The notes beneath the pieces were generated by a model. That model did not search any database, was not told the DNA's origin, and saw only the letters and a program-made list of their open reading frames with translations. This document shows positions 16,029 to 23,759 of a DNA stretch of 46,373 bases, piece after piece. Every line of letters starts with the position of its first letter. Within the stretch, counting starts at the first letter, position 1. Made by a program: the position numbers and the translations under genes. The stretch lies in assembly GCA_947629235.1 (NCBI GenBank), contig CANRCX010000001.1, forward strand, positions 1-46,373. The letters are read 5' to 3'. Source of the stretch: an uncultured Bacilli bacterium (GTDB lineage: Bacteria; Bacillota_I; Bacilli_A; RF39; UBA660).

Positions 16029-17111
16029 ATGAAGAAGAAAGTATTGATTATAGGTATGTCATCGATAGTTGGTGGCGTGGAAACTTATTTGATGAATTTA
16101 TTTGAAAATATTGATAAAAATAAATTTCAAATTGATTTTTTAGTGCAAAAAGGTTTTAATGGTATTTTTAAAGAAAAAATATTAAAATTAAAAGGAAAAA
16201 TTTTTGAGGTTGATAATTTCAAAAGACATCCTATTAAATCATATAAATTTTTAAGAAAATTTTATAAAGAAGAAAAATATGATGTAATTCATATTAATTT
16301 ATGTAATGCTAGTGGAATTTTATATGCCTATCCATCAAAAAAAGTAAATAAAAATATAAAAATTATTACTCATAGTCATAATTCTAATGATAGACATAAG
16401 TTTCAACATTATTGTCTTAGACCATTATTAAATAAGATTACTACTATAAAAGTTGCTTGTTCTAATCTTGCAGCAACGTGGATGTTTGGAAAAAAACATT
16501 TAAATAATTGCACTGTTCTTAATAATGCAATTAAAGTTGATAAGTTTTTATATAATGAAAAAATAAGAAAAAATATTAGAAAAGAATTAAATCTTACTGA
16601 TAATTTTGTAATTGGACATGTGGGTAGATTCTCTTGGCAAAAAAATCATAAATTTTTAATAGAAATATTTAATGAAGTATATAAGAAAAATAAAAATAGT
16701 AGGTTATTACTTGTCGGAACTGGTGAATTAATGGATGATATAAAATTACAAGTAAATGGTCTTGGATTAAATGATGCTGTAATATTTATGGGTGTTTGTG
16801 ATAATACAAATGAATTATATCAAGCAATGGATTTATTTGTTATGCCATCATTATTTGAGGGATTACCAATAGTTGGAGTTGAAGCACAAACAAGTGGCCT
16901 TAATTGTATATTTTCTGAAAATGTTTCTAAACAAGTATCTATTACAAAACATACAAAATTTTTGCCTTTAAATAATAAGGATATATGGTTAGATGAAATA
17001 TTAAGTAACGAAAAGAAATATTCTAGAAATGATGTTCTAGATGACATAAGAAAAAATGGTTATGATTTAAAAGAAGAAATCAAAAAAATAGAAAGGTTAT
17101 ATTTGAAATAG
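16029..17111 (+). CDS. Glycosyltransferase family 4 (GT-B)
   Basis: A retaining GT-B transferase of 360 residues. The N-terminal acceptor half has the glycine-rich loop in MSSIVGGVETYLMNLFENID (about 9-28). The C-terminal donor half has FVIGHVGRFSWQKNHKFLIE (about 193-212), LLLVGTGEL and the E-x7-E segment FEGLPIVGVEAQ (about 275-286). Overall it resembles EpsF-like capsule transferases. A GAGGTAATAAT ribosome site overlaps the stop region of the HAD gene. Its donor sugar is not predictable. Confidence 0.9.
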   Translation: MKKKVLIIGMSSIVGGVETYLMNLFENIDKNKFQIDFLVQKGFNGIFKEKILKLKGKIFEVDNFKRHPIKSYKFLRKFYKEEKYDVIHINLCNASGILYAYPSKKVNKNIKIITHSHNSNDRHKFQHYCLRPLLNKITTIKVACSNLAATWMFGKKHLNNCTVLNNAIKVDKFLYNEKIRKNIRKELNLTDNFVIGHVGRFSWQKNHKFLIEIFNEVYKKNKNSRLLLVGTGELMDDIKLQVNGLGLNDAVIFMGVCDNTNELYQAMDLFVMPSLFEGLPIVGVEAQTSGLNCIFSENVSKQVSITKHTKFLPLNNKDIWLDEILSNEKKYSRNDVLDDIRKNGYDLKEEIKKIERLYLK

Positions 17112-17120
17112 GTATTTTAT

Positions 17121-18404
17121 ATGAATATTAAATATAAAGATATTGAAAAAAAATTAGTTAAATATAAACAAAAACTTGTAAAAGAATTGAAAACAACTTA
17201 TAAAACAACTATAAAAAATATTAAGAAAATTGATAAAAATACAATTATAAAATATTTTGTTTTATTTAGTTTAATAAAGCCACAACTATTTTTACATATA
17301 AAAATAGGAGACATTATTTTAGATATGTGTCAATTATGTGCAATATTATATGTTCTATATAAGTATTATAAATATATTTATATTGAGCACCATAAAGTTT
17401 CTAATTTTGTAATATTAATAATAATTTTTTCATTTTTTCTTATTATTCCAACTTTAATATATTCTGGAAATATATTTAGTTGTTTAGCTATGGGTGCAAC
17501 AACAACTGCACTTGTAATGTATACTGAATTATTAATGGATGATAGCATTGATAAAATGTTTAAATCTTATATTAATTTATTTGATGCATATATAATTATA
17601 AATAGTATATTTATTATTTTGTTTCCACATGGTTTAAATAATACTACATTACATGAAGTTTATTTTTTAGGTATTGATAATAGATTTATATTTTATTATT
17701 TACCTGCTATATTATTCCATTTTTGTTATTCATATTTAAAATATGATAAGTTAAGGAAAATAGATATAACTATATATATTGTTGCTCTTGTTACTTTAAT
17801 TTATAGATGGAGTGTTGCTGCAGCTTTGGGATTACTCTTGTATATACCATTCTTTCTTATTATAATAAATCGTTCATGGCCATGGATAGATAAAGTGTGT
17901 AATATTTTTACATATATAGGTACAATGTTAGTTGCCAATATAGCTATTATAATTCTAAAAATTCAAAATTTGTTTAAATGGTTAATAGTAGATATATTAC
18001 ATAAAGATTTGACTTTTTCTGCTAGAACAACAATATGGGAAAAAGTTCTACCATGGATTTATAAAAGACCAATTATAGGCAATGGTTATGAGTATTTAGA
18101 AACAACTTTAGCGAAAAGTAATGGAGCTAATCATCCTCATAATTATATGTTAACTTTATTATATAGAGGAGGAATTATATATTTTTGCTTATTTCTTTCT
18201 TTATTAGTTATATCAGGTTATAAAATGATGAACTATAATTATCATAAAGTTACAAAAACAATTGCTTTTACGATTTTTGTAGTATTATTTCTTTCTTTAA
18301 TGGATTCATTTGATTTTGCAATATTTTTTGTAATAATACAAATGGGATATAATATTGAAAAAATTTTAACAAATAATTATAAGATGAAAATAAAAACAGT
18401 TTAA
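17121..18404 (+). CDS. O-antigen ligase / polysaccharide polymerase-like membrane protein (Wzy_C)
   Basis: A 427-residue integral membrane protein with about 10-11 helices after a basic cytoplasmic N-terminus (first 45 residues, many Lys). Near residues 308-350 it has the Wzy/WaaL C-terminal landmark: IIGNGYE followed by NGANHPHNYMLTLLYRGG, with the conserved His-Asn pair in an outer loop. It most likely polymerises the repeat units outside the membrane; a ligase role is possible too, but the LCP protein downstream would take the attachment step. Its spacing in the operon is 9 nt after the GT4 gene. Confidence 0.85.
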   Translation: MNIKYKDIEKKLVKYKQKLVKELKTTYKTTIKNIKKIDKNTIIKYFVLFSLIKPQLFLHIKIGDIILDMCQLCAILYVLYKYYKYIYIEHHKVSNFVILIIIFSFFLIIPTLIYSGNIFSCLAMGATTTALVMYTELLMDDSIDKMFKSYINLFDAYIIINSIFIILFPHGLNNTTLHEVYFLGIDNRFIFYYLPAILFHFCYSYLKYDKLRKIDITIYIVALVTLIYRWSVAAALGLLLYIPFFLIIINRSWPWIDKVCNIFTYIGTMLVANIAIIILKIQNLFKWLIVDILHKDLTFSARTTIWEKVLPWIYKRPIIGNGYEYLETTLAKSNGANHPHNYMLTLLYRGGIIYFCLFLSLLVISGYKMMNYNYHKVTKTIAFTIFVVLFLSLMDSFDFAIFFVIIQMGYNIEKILTNNYKMKIKTV

Positions 18405-18454
18405 AATATGTCAAAAATATGATAAAATTTAATAAGTTTGTATTGGAGGAGTTA

Positions 18455-19906
18455 ATGACAAAAGTTAAAAAGAAAAAATTAAAAATTTATTTAATTAGTA
18501 GTTTGATTATTGCACTTATTAGTGTTATATCATTGTTTATGTTTACTTATTCAATATTAAAAGCAAATATAATACCAACAAAATATTTGATAATAATGTT
18601 TTTAGCAATAGCTATAATTTATACTATATTATTTACATTGTTCTTTAAAAAAAGAATATATCGATTTATAAAAATTATAGCATATATTTTTAGTTTGATT
18701 ATTTCAATAATATTTATAATTGGATCTATTTATATTAAAAACACATTTAATTTTATAGATGGTACACAAGCATCTGAATATGATAATGTTGCTTTTTCAG
18801 TAGTAGTATTAAAGAATAGTGAATTTAAAAGTATTTCAGATTTTAAAGGAAAATTTATTGGATATTTAGATGATGAATATAAAGATGATATCACTAAAAA
18901 ATTAAATGGTACAGAATATGAAGAATTTTTAGGAAGTGATACTAATACTTTATATGATAGTTTATTAAATAAAGATATAAGTGCATTTATAGTTGAAGAT
19001 AATTTTTTAGGATTATTAAAAGAATCTATTGAAGATGCAGAAAGTAAAATAAAAGTTATAGATAATTTTGAAGTAAAAGTAAAAATTGAAAAAGAGAGTG
19101 AAAGCAATAAAATTGATATTAGTAATCCATTTATAGTATATATTAGTGGAATTGATCAATATGGAAATATTAGTTCTGTAAGAGGTAGAAGTGATGTTAA
19201 TCAATTAGCAATTATAAATCCACAAACACATCATATTTTACTTCTAAATACTCCAAGAGATTATTATGTACAATTAGCTGGAACTACTGGAACAAAAGAT
19301 AAATTAACACATGCTGGTATGTATGGAATAAATAAAAGTGTAGAAACCTTAGAAAATTTTTATGATATAGATATTGATTATTATTTCAAAGTTAATTTTA
19401 ATACAGTAGTTAAATTAGTAGATACTATTGGTGGCATTGAAGTATATTCTGACACTGATTTGACTTTGTTTCATGATAAGTCAACTCACATAAAAGTTGG
19501 TATTAATAAATTAAATGGAACACAAGCATTAGCTTATGCTAGAGAAAGATTTGGATATATAACTGGAGATAGACATAGAGGAGAAAATCAACAGGCTGTT
19601 ATAAAAGCAATTATAGATAAAGTTACATCTTCAAAAGTACTTATTGGAAAATATAATAGTATTTTGAAATCATTGGATGGTTCTTTTCAGACTAGTATGC
19701 CAGTAGATACTATTAAAACTTTCTTAAAAATGCAATTAAATGAAATGCCTAGTTGGAAAATTGATACTTATGCAGTTACAGGAAGTGATGGACGAAATTA
19801 TACATATACTATGGGAAATAAGACAAAGCTATATGTAATGATACCAAATGAAAAGACAGTAAATACAGCAAAAGAAAAAATACAAAATATATTAAAAGAG
19901 AAATAA
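18455..19906 (+). CDS. LytR-CpsA-Psr (LCP) family transferase with accessory domain
   Basis: Transfers polymer from its undecaprenyl carrier to peptidoglycan on the outer side of the membrane. The 483-residue protein has three hydrophobic helices (about 8-32, 43-62 and 72-95). An accessory extracytoplasmic domain (about 115-220) and then the LCP domain (about 228-480) follow. LCP residues seen are RGRSDVNQLAIINP, NTPRDYYV, DTIGGIEVYSDTDL, and YARERFGYITGDRHRGENQQ with the pyrophosphate-binding arginines. Three helices plus accessory domain is the arrangement of streptococcal CpsA/Wzg. The ATG at 18455 has GGAGGAG upstream; an ATG at 18419 lies upstream of that site and is rejected. Confidence 0.92.
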   Translation: MTKVKKKKLKIYLISSLIIALISVISLFMFTYSILKANIIPTKYLIIMFLAIAIIYTILFTLFFKKRIYRFIKIIAYIFSLIISIIFIIGSIYIKNTFNFIDGTQASEYDNVAFSVVVLKNSEFKSISDFKGKFIGYLDDEYKDDITKKLNGTEYEEFLGSDTNTLYDSLLNKDISAFIVEDNFLGLLKESIEDAESKIKVIDNFEVKVKIEKESESNKIDISNPFIVYISGIDQYGNISSVRGRSDVNQLAIINPQTHHILLLNTPRDYYVQLAGTTGTKDKLTHAGMYGINKSVETLENFYDIDIDYYFKVNFNTVVKLVDTIGGIEVYSDTDLTLFHDKSTHIKVGINKLNGTQALAYARERFGYITGDRHRGENQQAVIKAIIDKVTSSKVLIGKYNSILKSLDGSFQTSMPVDTIKTFLKMQLNEMPSWKIDTYAVTGSDGRNYTYTMGNKTKLYVMIPNEKTVNTAKEKIQNILKEK

Positions 19907-19909
19907 TCT

Positions 19910-19943
19910 AAAAATCAGGCAAATAAAAATTGTCTGATTTTTT
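19910..19943 (+). terminator. Intrinsic terminator after the LCP gene
   Basis: A 13-bp stem, AAAAATCAGGCAA with TTGTCTGATTTTT (one G-T pair), around a 7-base loop. It ends the operon that starts at 13371. Confidence 0.85.
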
Positions 19944-20051
19944 AAAAATTAAAAATATTGATTTAAATTGAAATATGAGATTTTGATAAAAAACATTTTA
20001 AGTTCTTTAGTATTAAAAAAATAAAAAATAGGATAAAAATTAAGAATATAA

Positions 20052-20080
20052 TTGACAAAATAACTGCAATTATTTAGAAT
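20052..20080 (+). promoter_or_regulatory. Promoter of the LicC/TagF-like pair
   Basis: TTGACA (20052-20057), a 17-bp spacer, and TAGAAT (20075-20080). The leader is short, about 10 nt. Confidence 0.7.
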
Positions 20081-20096
20081 TAAATTGGGTGATGTT

Positions 20097-20798
20097 ATGA
20101 AAGCGTTAATTTTAGCAGCAGGTTTTGGATCTAGATTAGCACCAATTACTAATGATAGACCAAAATCTATGGTTCCAGTAAATGGTAAACCAATTTTAGT
20201 TAAACAAATAGAAAATTTAATGAATAATGGAGTAAATGAAATTTATGTTGTTACAGGATATAAATCTGAAAAAATAGAGGAATTAGGAAAAAAATATCCA
20301 AATTTGACATTCATAAAAAGTGAAGATTATGCTAATACAAATAATATGTATTCTGCATATTTAGCAAAAGATGTATTGAATGGTGAACTTTTTTTAATGA
20401 TGAATGCTGATGTGTTTTTTGATGAAAGCATAATAACAGAATTATTAAAAGAAAATTATACAAATGCAATTGTAACAGATATTGGAAATTATATTGAAGA
20501 ATCAATGAAAGTTGTTGAAGAAAATAATAAATTGATTGAAATTTCTAAAACAATTACTCCAGATAGAGCATTGGGAAGTTCAATAGATGTTTATAAATTC
20601 TCAAAAGAAGCAGGAAGTAAATTCTTTGAAAAATGTAGTGAATATATTGATGATAGACATGAATTAAAATTATGGAGTGAAGTTGCATTGAATGATATTT
20701 TAAATGAAGTAGATTTTGAAGCATGTCCATTAAAAGGTAGATGGGTTGAAATAGATAATCATGATGATTTAGCTTTAGCAAAAAAATTATTTAAATAA
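20097..20798 (+). CDS. LicC-like nucleotidyltransferase (CDP-alcohol or NDP-sugar forming)
   Basis: A 233-residue NTP_transferase protein, short as in choline-phosphate cytidylyltransferase LicC. The nucleotide-binding signature is LILAAGFGSRLAPITNDRPK (about 4-23), followed by SMVPVNGKPIL. The metal-binding aspartate is in MNADVFF (about 105). A closing WVEIDNHDDL segment near 218-227 is common in LicC-like and sugar-nucleotide enzymes. It probably makes a CDP-linked small alcohol. The neighbouring TagB/TagF-like transferase, 28 nt later, would be the natural user. A glucose-1-phosphate type transferase cannot be excluded. The ATG at 20097 is chosen because GGGTGATG lies before it. Confidence 0.82.
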   Translation: MKALILAAGFGSRLAPITNDRPKSMVPVNGKPILVKQIENLMNNGVNEIYVVTGYKSEKIEELGKKYPNLTFIKSEDYANTNNMYSAYLAKDVLNGELFLMMNADVFFDESIITELLKENYTNAIVTDIGNYIEESMKVVEENNKLIEISKTITPDRALGSSIDVYKFSKEAGSKFFEKCSEYIDDRHELKLWSEVALNDILNEVDFEACPLKGRWVEIDNHDDLALAKKLFK

Positions 20799-20826
20799 TA
20801 ATGTAAATCTTATTTGAGGTGGTATC

Positions 20827-21990
20827 ATGCATAATTTTTTATCAAAAATAAAGTTATTTATATTGAAAGCATTAGGAAAAGTTTTTTTCCTTTTATTGTG
20901 GATTTTTCCAATTGATAAAAATAAAATTTTTTGTTCACATTTTAATGGTTTAGGAATAGCTGATAGCCCAAAATATATTATCGAAGAATTATTAAAAAGA
21001 AAAAAATATAAAATAATATGGGCAGTATCAAATCCTAATAATTTAAGTCCAAATGAAAATATAAATTATGTTAAAATAAAGAGTTTAAAATATTTTTATC
21101 ATTTAGCTACATCAAAAATCATTATAAATACTTGTAGATTTCCAGTTTATATATATAAAAGAAAAAAGCAATTATATATACAAACTTGGCATGGATCATT
21201 AATGTTGAAAAAAATTGAATTTGATGTTTCAGAAAAATTAGGATTATCTTATATAGAATCTATGAATCATGATAATAAATTAATTGATGTAATGATTTCT
21301 AATAGTGATTTTACATCAAATGTTTACAGAAAATCTTTTAAATACAATGGAAAAATTTTAAAATATGGAATTCCTAGAAATGATGTGTTAATTAATGATG
21401 TATCTACTTTAAAATCTAAAGTGCATGAATATTATAAAATTCCTATTGAAAATAAAATTTTATTGTATGCACCAACTTTTAGAGATGATTACACAAATAA
21501 TCCATATCATATAGATTTAAAAAATATTGTTTCAATACTAGAAAAGAAAACAAAATGTAAATGGACATTAATGTTAAAAAAGCATCCTAAATTAACAAGT
21601 TTTAAAGGCCTTATTTATGATGATTATGAATATATTAATGCAGATGATTATAATGATACTCAAGAATTATTATGTGCTTGTGATATTTTAATAACAGATT
21701 ATTCATCTATGATGTTTGACGCTTTAATTGCATCAAAACCAGTTTTATTATTTGCTAATGATATTGATTCTTATGTAGATGAAAGAGGTTTTTATTTTAA
21801 ATTTGATGAATTGCCATTCCCTTTATCAACATCAAATGATGAATTGTGTAAAATTGTAAAAGATTATGATGCTAATAAAATTTTAAAGCAGTATGAAAAA
21901 TTCAATAAAAAAGTAGGCTTGATTGATGATGGAAAGGCTAGTATAAAAATTGTAAATTATATTGAAAAATATATAAAAGAATACAAATAA
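20827..21990 (+). CDS. CDP-glycerol glycerophosphotransferase family protein (TagB/TagF-like)
   Basis: Transfers a polyol phosphate from a CDP donor, as in wall teichoic acid synthesis. The 387-residue protein covers a single Glyphos_transf domain: KIFCSHFNGLGIADSPKYI (about 33-51), YIQTWHGSLMLKKIEFD (117-133), ISNSDFTSNVY, YAPTFRDD (about 215-222), and ITDYSSMMFDALIASKPVLL (about 293-312). The N-terminus is amphipathic or membrane-associated (about 10-30). A GAGGTGGT ribosome site precedes the ATG. With the LicC-like gene it may add a phospho-alcohol to the polysaccharide made by the operons upstream. Donor identity (glycerol, ribitol or another) is unknown. Confidence 0.9.
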   Translation: MHNFLSKIKLFILKALGKVFFLLLWIFPIDKNKIFCSHFNGLGIADSPKYIIEELLKRKKYKIIWAVSNPNNLSPNENINYVKIKSLKYFYHLATSKIIINTCRFPVYIYKRKKQLYIQTWHGSLMLKKIEFDVSEKLGLSYIESMNHDNKLIDVMISNSDFTSNVYRKSFKYNGKILKYGIPRNDVLINDVSTLKSKVHEYYKIPIENKILLYAPTFRDDYTNNPYHIDLKNIVSILEKKTKCKWTLMLKKHPKLTSFKGLIYDDYEYINADDYNDTQELLCACDILITDYSSMMFDALIASKPVLLFANDIDSYVDERGFYFKFDELPFPLSTSNDELCKIVKDYDANKILKQYEKFNKKVGLIDDGKASIKIVNYIEKYIKEYK

Positions 21991-21993
21991 AAT

Positions 21994-22015
21994 AAGGATA
22001 ATTTCCTTTTTTATT
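21994..22015 (+). terminator. Weak terminator after the TagB/F-like gene
   Basis: A short stem AAGGA/TCCTT with a 5-base loop and a T-rich tail. Weak but in the right place. Confidence 0.35.
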
Positions 22016-22051
22016 TTGATTTCTTTTGTTAAAATATTACTAGGTGAATTT

Positions 22052-22549
22052 ATGTATTATACAAATTATGATTCAATTGTTGGTAAGTTGTTAATTGTAA
22101 GTGATGGAGAGAGTATTAATGGACTTTGGATATATGATCAAAAGTATTTTTGTTATGGATATGAATTTTCTAAATTAAAAAAAAATGATGATTTGGAAAT
22201 ATTTAAAACAACTAAAAGTTGGTTAGATAAATATTTTAAAGGTTTTAATCCTAATACTCATGAACTTAAATTAAATCCTAGTGGTACTTGTTTTCAAAAA
22301 TTAGTTTGGAGTATATTAGTAGAAATACCTTATGGTGAAGTTATGACATATGGAGAAATTTGTAAAATAATAGAAAAAAGATTAAATAAAAAAATGTCAA
22401 GTAGAGCAGTAGGTAATGCAGTAAGTCATAATAAAATATCAATTATTATTCCATGTCATAGAGTAGTAGGTAAAAATAATATAGGTGGATATGCTGGTGG
22501 AATAAATAATAAAATAAAATTATTAAATTTGGAAAAAAGTAGAAATTAG
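22052..22549 (+). CDS. ogt: Methylated-DNA--protein-cysteine methyltransferase
   Basis: A suicide repair enzyme that takes the alkyl group from O6-alkylguanine onto its own cysteine. The 165-residue protein has the active-site motif IIIPCHRVVG (C135), the helix-turn-helix arginine finger region SSRAVGNAVSHNK (about 116-128) and a PYGEVMTYGEI segment (about 93-103), all standard for MGMT/Ogt. The ATG at 22052 is chosen because TAGGTGAA precedes it; a TTG at 22016 in frame has no ribosome site. It marks the right end of the polysaccharide region and the start of an accessory stretch. Confidence 0.93.
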   Translation: MYYTNYDSIVGKLLIVSDGESINGLWIYDQKYFCYGYEFSKLKKNDDLEIFKTTKSWLDKYFKGFNPNTHELKLNPSGTCFQKLVWSILVEIPYGEVMTYGEICKIIEKRLNKKMSSRAVGNAVSHNKISIIIPCHRVVGKNNIGGYAGGINNKIKLLNLEKSRN

Positions 22550-22624
22550 ATTTAATAATTTTTTATTATGTTTTATAATATAGTAGAAATGCAAAAATAT
22601 TAAAAATAACATGGAGGTAAAATT

Positions 22625-23311
22625 ATGAATGATGAAATTGTACAATCTACAGCTAAAACAATATATAATTATAATTTAGATACAGCAATTGATATAGCAG
22701 AAATAGGTTTGGATAGTTTTTTTGATGATTCTTTATTTAAAGATTTATCAATAACAAGAACAATTTATGGGCTTGTAAAGACTGGTCTAGCAATTAGAGA
22801 AAAGTATTTTTTAAAAAAAACATTGATGTTTATTAATCAATTAAATAATAATGGGATATCTAATGAAAATTATCAACAATATAAAGAAAAATTAAAAGAT
22901 AATGATAAATATATACTTAAAGAATTAGAATATGCATTAATTATAATTGATAGATATGTAGATTATAAAAAAAATATAATTTTAGCAAATTTATATTTTA
23001 ACTATATAGATAAAAAATTTAATTGGGAACAATTTCAAGAATTATCTATAATAGTTGATAATATATTTTTAAGTGATTTAAAAGAACTTGAAAACATTTA
23101 TAATAGACAAATGTTAACAATGAATGATATTAATAATAAGATTAGCTTTAGAAGGCTTAAAACTCAAAATCTTGTAGAGAATATAGAAAACACATTAAGA
23201 TCTCCAGATGGTATGGGCATTGGATTTTACCTTAATGATTACGATTATCAAATAACTGAATTAGGTAGACTACTATTTGAATATGGATTAAATAATAATT
23301 TAAATATATAG
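22625..23311 (+). CDS. Hypothetical protein, 228 aa
   Basis: Not assigned to a named family. It is an almost wholly helical soluble protein. A Gly-containing segment near 45-65 (ITRTIYGLVKTGLAIREKYF) is followed by long amphipathic helices (about 65-190) and a C-terminal segment with GMGIGFYLNDYDYQITELGR that looks like a small winged-helix or beta end. A strong ribosome site (ATGGAGGTAAA) precedes the ATG. The gene stands alone after ogt with no downstream terminator, next to a fragment with a HEPN-like motif and an ATPase gene. Its position in an accessory stretch suggests an acquired gene. Function is unknown. Confidence 0.72.
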   Translation: MNDEIVQSTAKTIYNYNLDTAIDIAEIGLDSFFDDSLFKDLSITRTIYGLVKTGLAIREKYFLKKTLMFINQLNNNGISNENYQQYKEKLKDNDKYILKELEYALIIIDRYVDYKKNIILANLYFNYIDKKFNWEQFQELSIIVDNIFLSDLKELENIYNRQMLTMNDINNKISFRRLKTQNLVENIENTLRSPDGMGIGFYLNDYDYQITELGRLLFEYGLNNNLNI

Positions 23312-23316
23312 ATGAT

Positions 23317-23562
23317 GTGCTAAAAATATTATATGCTAATTATAATAAAGAGTATAAATGTTCTTCAGTAACTGAAAGAATAGAAGAAATAAGAAATAAG
23401 TGTGTTCATGGAGAATATAGAAAAACAGCTGAAGAAAATGATTTATATTGTATTATAGCTTTAGAAATAATAGTTTACTATTTACAGCTTAAAGATATAG
23501 GAGAAAGTAATAATGATACAAATGTAATATTATATAGAGTATTCAGAATTGCTTTGTCATAA
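23317..23562 (+). pseudogene. HEPN-like C-terminal fragment, probably truncated gene
   Basis: An 81-codon open frame from a GTG at 23317; the frame is open upstream only to a stop at 23296-23298. It has no ribosome binding site. The peptide TERIEEIRNKCVHGEY contains R-x4-H (RNKCVH), the catalytic pattern of HEPN ribonuclease domains, followed by a hydrophobic helix IIALEIIVYYLQL, as at the end of HEPN proteins. The lack of a start and the short length suggest the tail of a larger decayed gene. A genuinely short HEPN protein started by an unusual codon is the alternative. The neighbouring 22625 gene is in another frame. Confidence 0.4.
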
Positions 23563-23657
23563 GAAAATTGAAAAAAGTGATTACCAAAGTCTTAAAAATT
23601 GCTCATCACATTTATAAAACTATTGTTATATTACATGAAATAAATTACTCAATAAAT

Positions 23658-23739
23658 GGAAAAATGTGATAAAAGTGGTCAAAAATGTTGGAATTTTGTG
23701 ATAAAATTAGTTGAAAATGATGGAATTTTGTGATAACAT
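23658..23739 (+). repeat. Tandem 32-bp repeat array with built-in promoters
   Basis: Three head-to-tail units begin at 23658, 23690 and 23722, with a strict 32-bp period; the third is partial. Their common core is GGAATTTTGTGATA (units 2 and 3 exact; unit 1 reads GGAAAAATGTGATA). Units 2 and 3 each contain promoter-like boxes with an extended TGA: TCAAAA (23679-23684) to TAAAAT (23702-23707), and TTGAAA (23711-23716) to TAACAT (23734-23739), both with 17-bp spacing. The array ends 21 bp before the ATPase ATG. Confidence 0.7.
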
Positions 23740-23759
23740 TAATAATAGGGTGAATAGTA

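Noticed and set aside
18730-19107. Antisense 125-residue frame inside the LCP gene
   Set aside because: It is the mirror of a Lys/Asp-rich coding frame, lacks a ribosome site and has low-complexity Ser/Leu/Phe composition.
23658-23739. Tandem repeats as a short CRISPR array
   Set aside because: The units are contiguous 32-bp repeats with no unique spacers, contain promoter boxes and have no cas genes nearby.
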